Shown: positions 18,055-25,932 of the stretch, in pieces
Layout: each line of letters starts with the position of its first letter
How positions within the stretch are numbered: position 1 is the first letter of the stretch
NCBI RefSeq assembly: GCF_000425785.1
Contig: NZ_KE384450.1
Location: forward strand, 391,683-455,682
DNA length: 64,000 nucleotides
Direction: 5' to 3'
Origin: Pseudomonas taiwanensis DSM 21245
GTDB lineage: Bacteria > Pseudomonadota > Gammaproteobacteria > Pseudomonadales > Pseudomonadaceae
Notes under the pieces: generated by a model
What the model saw: the letters and a program-made list of their open reading frames with translations, nothing else
Database searches by the model: none
Told to the model about the DNA's origin: nothing
Program-made: the position numbers and the translations under genes

Positions 18055-19026
18055 ATGAGCGGCAAGCCTCCAGCGATTTTTCTCATGGGCCCGACAGCGG
18101 CCGGCAAGACCGACCTCGCCATCGAGCTGACCAAGGTGCTGCCGTGCGAACTGATCAGCGTCGATTCGGCGCTGGTCTATCGCGGCATGGACATTGGTAC
18201 CGCCAAGCCTTCCAAAGAGGTGTTGGCCGCCCATCCGCACCGGCTTATCGATATTCTCGATCCGGCTGAAAGCTATTCGGCGGCGCATTTCTGTCGTGAT
18301 GCCCTGGAGGCCATGGCCGAGATTACCGCGCGCGGCAAGATCCCACTGCTGGTCGGTGGCACCATGCTCTACTACAAGGCCTTGGTCGAAGGGTTGGCTG
18401 ATATGCCCGCCTCGGACACCGCGGTACGCGCAGAACTCGAAGCCTTGGCCAACGAACAGGGCCTCGGCCAATTGCACCGCCAATTGGCCGAGGTCGACCC
18501 GGAATCGGCAGCGCGTATTCACCCCAATGACCCTCAGCGGCTGATTCGCGCCCTGGAGGTTTACCGAGTCAGTGGCGAGACAATGACGGCACATCGCCAG
18601 CGTCAATACGCGGAAAGTCGCGCCGCAGACGCAGGCGCGGGCGGGCATTTGCCCTATACTGTCGCGAGTTTGGCGATAGCTCCTACAGATCGTCACATTT
18701 TGCATCGGCGAATTGCGCTACGATTTTCGCAGATGCTGGAACAGGGCTTCGTCGACGAGGTCCGATCGCTGCGAGCCAGAAGTGACTTGCACGCCGGACT
18801 GCCGTCTATACGGGCAGTGGGGTATCGGCAGGTCTGGGATTACCTCGATGGCCAGCTGACTGAGAATGAGATGCGCGAACGCGGTATCATTGCCACCAGG
18901 CAGCTGGCCAAGCGGCAGTTCACCTGGTTGCGAGGCTGGAACGATGTCCATTGGCTCGACAGCCTGGCCTGCGACAATCTGTCCCGCACCTTGAAATACC
19001 TGGAGACCGTCTCCATATTGAGCTGA
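18055..19026 (+). CDS. miaA: tRNA dimethylallyltransferase MiaA
   Basis: A 323-residue enzyme that isopentenylates A37 of tRNAs reading UNN codons. The P-loop is GPTAAGKTDLA, followed by DSALVYRGMDIGTAKP and the tRNA-contacting RAVGYRQVWDYL. The ATG at 18055 is chosen; the open frame reaches back into mutL. hfq follows after 94 bases, the conserved miaA-hfq-hflX order. Confidence 0.95.
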   Translation: MSGKPPAIFLMGPTAAGKTDLAIELTKVLPCELISVDSALVYRGMDIGTAKPSKEVLAAHPHRLIDILDPAESYSAAHFCRDALEAMAEITARGKIPLLVGGTMLYYKALVEGLADMPASDTAVRAELEALANEQGLGQLHRQLAEVDPESAARIHPNDPQRLIRALEVYRVSGETMTAHRQRQYAESRAADAGAGGHLPYTVASLAIAPTDRHILHRRIALRFSQMLEQGFVDEVRSLRARSDLHAGLPSIRAVGYRQVWDYLDGQLTENEMRERGIIATRQLAKRQFTWLRGWNDVHWLDSLACDNLSRTLKYLETVSILS

Positions 19027-19120
19027 GTCCCTGCTCATTGCCGTCTATTCTTGCGATGGGGCGGCAGAATTTATTGATTTTTCTGATTTTCTACTATTGA
19101 TCCTTACAGGAGTGCGGCAT

Positions 19121-19381
19121 ATGTCAAAAGGGCATTCGCTACAAGACCCTTACTTGAACACCTTGAGAAAAGAAAAGGTCCCGGTTTCCATCTACCTGGT
19201 AAACGGTATCAAGCTGCAGGGCTCGATCGAATCTTTCGACCAGTTCGTGGTACTGCTGAAGAACACCGTCAGCCAGATGGTCTACAAGCACGCCATTTCG
19301 ACCGTGGTTCCAGCCCGTCCGGTTCGCCTGCCAAGCCCGTCCGATTCCGAACACGGCGACAGCGAGCCAGGCAACGCCTGA
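19121..19381 (+). CDS. hfq: RNA chaperone Hfq
   Basis: An 86-residue Sm-like hexamer that pairs small RNAs with mRNAs and, with Crc, controls carbon-catabolite repression in Pseudomonas. The core MSKGHSLQDPYLNTLRKEKV, the Sm1 motif and the YKHAIST Sm2 motif are intact. The C-tail is short and acidic (SDSEHGDSEPGNA), as in the genus. AGGAG precedes the ATG by about eight bases. Confidence 0.97.
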   Translation: MSKGHSLQDPYLNTLRKEKVPVSIYLVNGIKLQGSIESFDQFVVLLKNTVSQMVYKHAISTVVPARPVRLPSPSDSEHGDSEPGNA

Positions 19382-19393
19382 TAGGAGCCTGCA

Positions 19394-20695
19394 TTGTTCT
19401 TTGAGCGCCACGGTGGTGGTGAGCGGGCACTGCTCGTTCACTTGGAAGGTCAGAACCCTGAGGCGCGCGAAGACCCGCAGGAGTTTCAGGAGCTGGCGCT
19501 GTCGGCCGGAGCGGATATCGTTTCGCTGGTTACAGTGGCAAGGCACCAGCCCACAGCCAAATACCTGATTGGCAGCGGTAAGGTCGAGGAATTGCGCGAC
19601 CTGGTCAAAGCCGAGCAGGTAGACCTGGTGATTTTCAATCACACCCTCACGCCCAGTCAGGAGCGCAACCTCGAGCGAGTCTTCGAGTGTCGCGTGCTTG
19701 ACCGTACCGGGCTGATCCTCGATATCTTCGCCCAACGGGCGCGTACCCATGAAGGGAAGCTGCAGGTCGAACTGGCCCAGCTCGAGCACATGAGCACGCG
19801 ACTGGTGCGCGGCTGGACCCACCTCGAACGACAGAAAGGGGGTATCGGCCTTCGCGGTCCGGGTGAAACCCAGCTGGAAACCGACCGCCGCCTGTTGCGG
19901 GTTCGCCTGCGTCAGATCAAGGCGCGGCTGGAGAAGGTGCGCAGCCAGCGCGAGCAGGCCCGCCGTGGCCGCAAGCGCGCGGAAATCCCGTCGGTGTCGC
20001 TGGTGGGTTACACCAACGCCGGCAAATCCACCTTGTTCAACGCCCTGACCGCTTCCGAGGTCTATGCTGCCGACCAACTGTTCGCCACCCTCGACCCGAC
20101 CTTGCGCCGTCTTGAACTGGACGACCTTGGGCCGATCGTGCTGGCCGATACCGTGGGCTTCATTCGTCATTTGCCGCACAAGCTGGTCGAGGCATTTCGG
20201 GCTACGCTCGAAGAGTCGAGCAACTCCGACCTGCTGTTGCATGTAATCGATGCCCATGAGCCAGAGCGCATGGAGCAGATCGAGCAGGTGCTGGCGGTTC
20301 TGGGCGAGATCGGTGCCGAAGGCTTGCCGATCCTCGAGGTCTATAACAAACTCGACCTGCTCGAAGATGTCGAGCCGCAGATCCAGCGCGATGCCGATGG
20401 CAAGCCGCAGCGGGTCTGGGTGTCGGCTCGTGATGGGCGTGGTCTGGAGCTGGTTGGCCAGGCGATTGCCGAGTTGCTGGGGGATGATCTGTTTGTCGGT
20501 ACCCTTTGCCTGGAGCAACGTTTTGCCCGCTTGCGTGCGCAATTCTTCGCCCTGGGTGCCGTGCAAAGTGAAGAGCATGACGAAGAAGGGCGCAGCCTGC
20601 TGAGTATCCGGCTGTCCAAGGTCGAGTTGAATCGCCTGGTCAGCCGCGAAGGCATGGAGCCGCAAGTGTTTGTCGAGCAACACACTTTGCAATAA
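19394..20695 (+). CDS. hflX: GTPase HflX
   Basis: A 433-residue ribosome-associated GTPase that splits stalled 70S ribosomes under stress. It has a nucleotide-binding N-domain, a coiled coil (GIGLRGPGETQLETDRR), then G1 GYTNAGKSTLFN, G3 DTVGF and G4 NKLD. It begins with TTG at 19394, seven bases after AGGAG and 12 bases after hfq. No ATG further in would keep the conserved N-terminus. Confidence 0.93.
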   Translation: MFFERHGGGERALLVHLEGQNPEAREDPQEFQELALSAGADIVSLVTVARHQPTAKYLIGSGKVEELRDLVKAEQVDLVIFNHTLTPSQERNLERVFECRVLDRTGLILDIFAQRARTHEGKLQVELAQLEHMSTRLVRGWTHLERQKGGIGLRGPGETQLETDRRLLRVRLRQIKARLEKVRSQREQARRGRKRAEIPSVSLVGYTNAGKSTLFNALTASEVYAADQLFATLDPTLRRLELDDLGPIVLADTVGFIRHLPHKLVEAFRATLEESSNSDLLLHVIDAHEPERMEQIEQVLAVLGEIGAEGLPILEVYNKLDLLEDVEPQIQRDADGKPQRVWVSARDGRGLELVGQAIAELLGDDLFVGTLCLEQRFARLRAQFFALGAVQSEEHDEEGRSLLSIRLSKVELNRLVSREGMEPQVFVEQHTLQ

Positions 20696-20791
20696 ATGCC
20701 CGGTGAGGTCGTCGGGCAGCAGTGGCAGGCATTCTGTAGCATTGGACGGCGCGCCGTGGGCGCGTCTTTGCTTTATCAGATGGAGAGCGCT

Positions 20792-21964
20792 ATGGCTTGG
20801 AACGAGCCGGGTGGCAACTCGAACAATCAGGATCCCTGGGGCGGCCGTCGCGGTGGCGGCGGTGGTGGCGACAAGAAAGGTCCGCCGGATCTGGACGAGG
20901 CCTTCCGCAAGCTGCAGGACAGCCTGAACGGCATGTTCGGCAGTGGCAAGAAACGCGGTGGTGACCGCAACGTCGGCAAAGGTGGAGGCCTGGGCCTGCT
21001 GGGCATAGGCCTGGCAGTACTGGCGGCCATCTGGCTGTACAGCGCCGTGTACGTGGTCGACGAGCAGGAGCAGGCCGTCGTGCTGCGCTTCGGCAAGTAC
21101 TATGAAACGGTCGGTCCCGGCCTGAACATCTACTTCCCGCCCATCGATCGCAAGTTCATGGAAAACGTCACGCGTGAGCGTGCCTATACCAAGCAGGGCC
21201 AGATGCTGACCGAAGACGAGAACATCGTCGAGGTGCCGCTGACCGTCCAGTACAAGATCAGCAACCTGCAGGACTTCGTGCTCAACGTCGACCAGCCTGA
21301 GGTGAGCCTGCAGCACGCGACCGAAAGTGCCCTGCGCCATGTGGTGGGCTCCACCTCCATGGACCAGGTGCTGACCGAAGGTCGTGAGCAGATGGCCGTG
21401 GATATCCGCGAACGCCTGCAGCGCTTCCTCGACACCTACCGTACCGGTATCACCGTTACCCAGGTCAACGTACAGAGCGCGGCAGCCCCGCGTGAAGTGC
21501 AGGAAGCCTTCGACGACGTGATCCGTGCCCGCGAGGACGAGCAACGTGCCCGCAACCAGGCTGAGTCCTACGCCAACGGCGTGGTGCCGGAAGCCCGTGG
21601 TCAGGCTCAGCGCATCATCGAGGATGCCAACGGCTATCGCGACGAAGTGATCGCCCGCGCCAAGGGTGAAGCCGACCGCTTCACCAAGCTGGTCGCCGAG
21701 TACCGCAAGGCACCTGACGTCACCCGTCAACGTCTGTACCTGGAAACCATGCAAGAGGTGTACAGCAACTCGAGCAAGGTCATGGTGGCAACCAAGGATG
21801 GGCAGAACAACCTGCTCTACCTGCCGTTGGACAAGATGGTCGAGGGCAGCCGCAATGCTGCCGCACCGGTCGGCAGCGTGCCTGCCTCGGTCAACGATGC
21901 CGCGTCGCGTGCGGTGCAGGACATGCAACAGCAACAGCCGCCGCGCACTAGGGAGAGCCGCTGA
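20792..21964 (+). CDS. hflK: FtsH protease regulator HflK
   Basis: A 390-residue SPFH/prohibitin-family membrane protein that caps FtsH with HflC. A Gly/Asn-rich cytoplasmic N-terminus (MAWNEPGGNSNNQDPWGG) precedes a TM at about 75-95 (LGLLGIGLAVLAAIWLYS). The SPFH domain and a long helical region follow. Its start is 96 bases after the hflX stop, and its stop overlaps the hflC start by one base. Confidence 0.95.
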   Translation: MAWNEPGGNSNNQDPWGGRRGGGGGGDKKGPPDLDEAFRKLQDSLNGMFGSGKKRGGDRNVGKGGGLGLLGIGLAVLAAIWLYSAVYVVDEQEQAVVLRFGKYYETVGPGLNIYFPPIDRKFMENVTRERAYTKQGQMLTEDENIVEVPLTVQYKISNLQDFVLNVDQPEVSLQHATESALRHVVGSTSMDQVLTEGREQMAVDIRERLQRFLDTYRTGITVTQVNVQSAAAPREVQEAFDDVIRAREDEQRARNQAESYANGVVPEARGQAQRIIEDANGYRDEVIARAKGEADRFTKLVAEYRKAPDVTRQRLYLETMQEVYSNSSKVMVATKDGQNNLLYLPLDKMVEGSRNAAAPVGSVPASVNDAASRAVQDMQQQQPPRTRESR

Positions 21965-22833
21965 TGAGCAATAAATCGCTGATCGCCCTGATCGCCGCTG
22001 TGGTGCTGGCCATCGTGGCCTGGAACAGCTTCTACATCGTGTCTCAGACCGAACGTGCGGTACTGCTGCGCTTCGGTAAGGTGGTCCAGGCGGATGTCCA
22101 GCCTGGTCTGCACGTGAAGATTCCGTATGTGAACCAGGTGCGCAAGTTCGACGCCCGCCTGATGACCCTCGACGCTCCGACCCAGCGCTTCCTGACCCTG
22201 GAGAAGAAGGCGGTGATGGTCGACGCCTACGCCAAGTGGCGCGTCAAGGATGCCGAGCGCTTCTACACGGCCACGTCCGGCATGAAGCAGATCGCCGACG
22301 AGCGTCTGTCGCGTCGCCTGGAGAGCGGCCTGCGTGACCAGTTCGGTAAGCGCACTCTGCACGAAGTGGTCTCCGGTGAGCGCGATGCGTTGATGGCTGA
22401 CATCACCGCCTCGCTGAACCGCATGGCCAGCAAGGAGCTGGGTATCGAAGTCATCGACGTCCGCGTCAAGGCCATCGACCTGCCGAAGGAAGTCAACCGC
22501 AGCGTGTTCGACCGCATGAGCACCGAGCGTGAGCGTGAAGCCCGTGAACACCGCGCCAAAGGTAACGAATTGGCCGAAGGTATTCGCGCCGATGCCGACC
22601 GTCAGCGCCGTGTACTGCTGGCTGAAGCCTATCGCGAAGCTGAAGAGACCCGAGGTGATGGCGATGCCCAGGCGGCAGCCATCTACGCCAAGGCCTACAC
22701 CCAGGACGCCGATTTCTATGCGTTCTACCGTAGCCTGCAGGCGTACCGCGAGAGCTTCTCCAGCAAGAGCGACGTGCTGGTCCTGGATCCGAAGAACGAG
22801 TTCTTCCGCTTCCTGGACAAGAGCAAGCCATGA
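21964..22833 (+). CDS. hflC: FtsH protease regulator HflC
   Basis: A 289-residue SPFH-family partner of HflK. The N-terminal TM anchor covers about residues 5-25 (LIALIAAVVLAIVAWNSFYIV). The SPFH domain and coiled region (STEREREAREHRAKGNE) follow. It is translationally coupled to hflK. The DUF2065 gene often found next in pseudomonads is absent here; the gap to hisZ holds only hairpins. Confidence 0.95.
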   Translation: MSNKSLIALIAAVVLAIVAWNSFYIVSQTERAVLLRFGKVVQADVQPGLHVKIPYVNQVRKFDARLMTLDAPTQRFLTLEKKAVMVDAYAKWRVKDAERFYTATSGMKQIADERLSRRLESGLRDQFGKRTLHEVVSGERDALMADITASLNRMASKELGIEVIDVRVKAIDLPKEVNRSVFDRMSTEREREAREHRAKGNELAEGIRADADRQRRVLLAEAYREAEETRGDGDAQAAAIYAKAYTQDADFYAFYRSLQAYRESFSSKSDVLVLDPKNEFFRFLDKSKP

Positions 22834-23134
22834 TGATCTGACCCCTTATCGGACCAGAAACCACCCCGCCTGGCAGCTAAAACACCAGTCGGGGTGCATC
22901 CTGAATGAAAAGGGGTGTATGATGCGGCAGCCGGGAAATTTCCCGGCTTTTTTGCGTCTGCAAGGTTGATTGGTCGAAGGCCAGTTGACGGTTTGGTCAG
23001 GACGCAAGGCAATTCGAGGGTATTGGCTACGGTGGTTGCGCCGGGATCGGTGCTGCCCGCTACTGTGCGCCAATACCTGCTTCACTGACGGCTAGCCACA
23101 GGCAGGCCGCCCGGACCAGAGGGGAAATGGCGTA
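22834..23134. other. Intergenic region hflC-hisZ with two hairpins
   Basis: No gene is seen in these 301 bp. It holds an imperfect stem (22862-22896, arms CACCCCGCCTGG and CCAGTCGGGGTG), the intrinsic terminator listed separately, and a hisZ leader of about 180 bp with no clear promoter match. Confidence 0.6.
22929..22953 (+). terminator. Intrinsic terminator after hflC
   Basis: A 20-bp perfect palindrome AGCCGGGAAATTTCCCGGCT runs into six T. It lies about 95 bp after the hflC stop and would end the hfq-hflC message. Confidence 0.85.
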
Positions 23135-24322
23135 ATGGCAACGGTAGACCGCTGGCTGCTGCCAGATGGCATCGAGGAAGTACTGCCACCTGAGGCTGCG
23201 CGCATCGAGATCGCGCGTCGCCAGGTGTTGGACCTGTTCCAGAGTTGGGGCTACGAACTGGTCGTCACCCCACATATCGAGTACCTGGAGTCGCTGTTGA
23301 CCGGCGCCGGCCAGGACCTGGATCAGCGCACCTTCAAAGTGGTCGACCCGCAGTCTGGCCGCCTGATGGGCTTCCGCGCCGACTTCACCCCGCAGGTAGC
23401 GCGCATCGACGCCCACACCCTGCGCCGTGAGGGCCCGAGCCGCCTGTGCTACGCCGGCAGCGTGCTGCATGCCCAGCCGCGTGCCCTGTCCACTTCGCGC
23501 AGCCCGATCCAGCTGGGCGCCGAGCTGTACGGTGATGCCAGCCCCACCAGTGATGTCGAGGTCATCAGCCTGATGCTCGCCACGCTGCAACTGGCCGATG
23601 TGCCGGATGTACACATGGACCTTGGCCACGTCGGTATTTACCGAGGTCTGGCCCGAGCCGCCGGCCTGTCCGGTGCGGTCGAGCAGCAGCTGTTCGATGC
23701 GCTGCAGCGCAAGGCGGTCGATGAAGTGCAGGCGCTCACCGCCGACTTGCCGAAAGACCTGGGCAACATGCTGCGTGCCCTGGTCGAGCTGTGCGGTGGT
23801 CGCGAAGTACTGGCCGAAGCCCGCGTGCGCCTGGGCCGTGCCCCGGCCAGCGTGCTGGCGGCGCTGGATGATCTGCTGGCGATCGCCGATCGCCTGGCGT
23901 CGCGCTACCCGGACTTGCCGCTGTACTTCGACCTTGGCGAGTTGCGCGGTTACCACTATCACACTGGCGTGGTGTTCGCGGTGTTCGTGCCTGGCGAGGG
24001 TCAATCGATCGCCCAGGGCGGCCGTTACGACGACATCGGCGCCGATTTTGGCCGGGCACGCCCTGCCACCGGTTTCTCCACGGATTTGAAGACCCTGGTC
24101 ACACTGGGGCGAGCGGAGGTCGTATTGCCAACTGGCGGCATCTGGATGCCCGACAGTGGCGACGCGGCCCTCTGGCAGCAGGTCTGCCAGTTGCGCAACG
24201 AGGGCCAGCGTGTGGTCCAGGCCCTGCCTGGCCAGCCGTTGAGTGCTGCTCTCGAGGCGGATTGTGATCGGCAATTGATTCAGCAAGACGGGCGCTGGCA
24301 GGTACTGCCGCTGACCCAGTGA
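23135..24322 (+). CDS. hisZ: ATP phosphoribosyltransferase regulatory subunit HisZ
   Basis: A 395-residue paralog of histidyl-tRNA synthetase that lacks aminoacylation activity and activates short-form HisG in histidine synthesis. It keeps the class II core (LLPDGIEEVLPPEAARIE, FRADFTPQVARID, QGGRYDDIGADFG). GGGGA precedes the ATG by eight bases. It sits directly upstream of purA, as in other pseudomonads. Confidence 0.95.
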   Translation: MATVDRWLLPDGIEEVLPPEAARIEIARRQVLDLFQSWGYELVVTPHIEYLESLLTGAGQDLDQRTFKVVDPQSGRLMGFRADFTPQVARIDAHTLRREGPSRLCYAGSVLHAQPRALSTSRSPIQLGAELYGDASPTSDVEVISLMLATLQLADVPDVHMDLGHVGIYRGLARAAGLSGAVEQQLFDALQRKAVDEVQALTADLPKDLGNMLRALVELCGGREVLAEARVRLGRAPASVLAALDDLLAIADRLASRYPDLPLYFDLGELRGYHYHTGVVFAVFVPGEGQSIAQGGRYDDIGADFGRARPATGFSTDLKTLVTLGRAEVVLPTGGIWMPDSGDAALWQQVCQLRNEGQRVVQALPGQPLSAALEADCDRQLIQQDGRWQVLPLTQ

Positions 24323-24377
24323 GATTCTTCGTCGGCGATGGCCGGCAACCAAGTTTGCGTGAATGAGGACAAGTGTT

Positions 24378-25670
24378 ATGGGTAAGAATGTCGTCGTCCT
24401 GGGCACCCAGTGGGGTGATGAGGGCAAAGGCAAGATCGTCGATCTGCTGACCGAACATGCTGCCGCCGTAGTGCGCTACCAGGGCGGTCACAACGCGGGC
24501 CACACCCTGGTGATCAACGGTGAGAAAACCGTTTTGCACCTGATCCCTTCCGGTATCCTGCGTGAAGGCGTTCAGTGCCTGATCGGCAACGGCGTCGTCG
24601 TTGCTCCGGATGCCCTGATGCGTGAGATCACCAAGCTGGAAGAGAAGGGCGTGCCAGTGCGCGAGCGCCTGCGTATCAGCCCGGCTGCCCCGCTGATCCT
24701 GTCGTACCACGTGGCCCTGGACCAGGCTCGCGAAAAAGCCCGTGGCGAAGCCAAGATCGGCACTACCGGTCGTGGTATCGGCCCAGCGTACGAAGACAAA
24801 GTCGCCCGTCGCGGCCTGCGCGTCGGTGACCTGTTCCACCGTGAGCGTTTCGCCGCCAAGCTCGGTGAGCTGCTGGACTACCACAACTTCCAGCTGGTGA
24901 ACTACTACAAAGAGCCGGCCATCGACTTCCAGCAGACCCTGGACGAGTGCATGGCCTACGCCGAGCAGCTCAAGCCGATGATGCTCGACGTGACCGCCGA
25001 ACTGCACAACCTGCGTCGCGCCGGCAAGGACATCATGTTCGAAGGTGCCCAAGGTTCGCTGCTGGACATCGACCACGGCACTTACCCGTACGTCACCAGC
25101 TCCAACACCACCGCTGGCGGTATCTCCACCGGTTCCGGCGTTGGCCCGATGTACCTGGACTACATCCTGGGTATCACCAAGGCCTACACCACCCGTGTCG
25201 GTTCCGGTCCGTTCCCGACCGAGCTGTTCGACGAAACCGGCGCCACCCTGGCCAAGCGTGGCCATGAGTTCGGTTCCACCACCGGCCGTGCCCGTCGTTG
25301 CGGCTGGTTCGATGCCGTCATCCTGCGTCGCGCCATCGACGTCAACAGCATTTCGGGCATCTGCCTGACCAAGCTGGACGTACTGGATGGCCTGGAAACC
25401 ATCAACATCTGCGTTGGCTACAAGAACGAGAATGGCGCCGTCATCGACGCACCGTCCGATGCCGACAGCTACATCGGCCTGGAGCCGGTGTACGAAGAGA
25501 TGCCAGGCTGGAGCGAATCGACCTTGGGCGTGAAGACCCTGGAAGAGCTGCCACAAGCGGCGCGCAACTACATCAAGCGCATCGAGGAGCTGATTGGCGC
25601 GCCGATCGATATCATCTCCACTGGCCCGGACCGCAACGAGACCATCGTGCTGCGTCACCCGTTCGCCTGA
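24378..25670 (+). CDS. purA: Adenylosuccinate synthetase
   Basis: A 430-residue enzyme that joins IMP and aspartate using GTP in the first committed step to AMP. It has the N-terminal QWGDEGKGK phosphate-binding loop, GHNAGHT, GTTGRGIGPAYEDK and STTGRARRCGW. The ATG at 24378 (MGKNVVVLG) is chosen; an ATG 15 bases upstream is less conserved. A strong terminator follows. Confidence 0.97.
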   Translation: MGKNVVVLGTQWGDEGKGKIVDLLTEHAAAVVRYQGGHNAGHTLVINGEKTVLHLIPSGILREGVQCLIGNGVVVAPDALMREITKLEEKGVPVRERLRISPAAPLILSYHVALDQAREKARGEAKIGTTGRGIGPAYEDKVARRGLRVGDLFHRERFAAKLGELLDYHNFQLVNYYKEPAIDFQQTLDECMAYAEQLKPMMLDVTAELHNLRRAGKDIMFEGAQGSLLDIDHGTYPYVTSSNTTAGGISTGSGVGPMYLDYILGITKAYTTRVGSGPFPTELFDETGATLAKRGHEFGSTTGRARRCGWFDAVILRRAIDVNSISGICLTKLDVLDGLETINICVGYKNENGAVIDAPSDADSYIGLEPVYEEMPGWSESTLGVKTLEELPQAARNYIKRIEELIGAPIDIISTGPDRNETIVLRHPFA

Positions 25671-25690
25671 TCTGCCTTCCTGGCTGATCG

Positions 25691-25725
25691 AACGCCGCGG
25701 TCCTGAGAGGGACCGCGGCGTTTTC
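25691..25725 (+). terminator. Intrinsic terminator after purA
   Basis: A 13-bp perfect stem AACGCCGCGGTCC / GGACCGCGGCGTT with a six-base loop, followed by TTTTCGTT. Confidence 0.88.
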
Positions 25726-25856
25726 GTTCAGGGGGGCTGCGCAGGCCCTGGCGCGGGCGAACCCGCTCTTACTGAATCTCCATGGTTCCAGAAACCCGCG
25801 AAAGTGTCGGCCTGGACAATCCCTTGCTGGACCTTGGCGTATATCCCTGCTGCCCC

Positions 25857-25872
25857 CGGCACAACCCTTGCT
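25857..25872 (+). promoter_or_regulatory. Candidate sigma-54 promoter for the chemoreceptor gene
   Basis: CGGCACAACCCTTGCT has the invariant GG (25858-25859) and GC (25870-25871) exactly ten bases apart, and matches the extended TGGCAC-N5-TTGC consensus except for the first base. It is about 60 bp before the gene start. No enhancer site was identified. Confidence 0.45.
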
Positions 25873-25932
25873 GTAAGAAGCTTCTGTAGATGCCATCAGA
25901 ATAATGGCGCCAGAAAACACGAGGGTTACACC

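Noticed and set aside
19139..21934. A 931-codon open frame antisense to hflX-hflK
   Set aside because: Antisense shadow of high-GC genes: composition is rich in His, Gln and Leu without domain motifs, there is no RBS, and both sense genes are clear.
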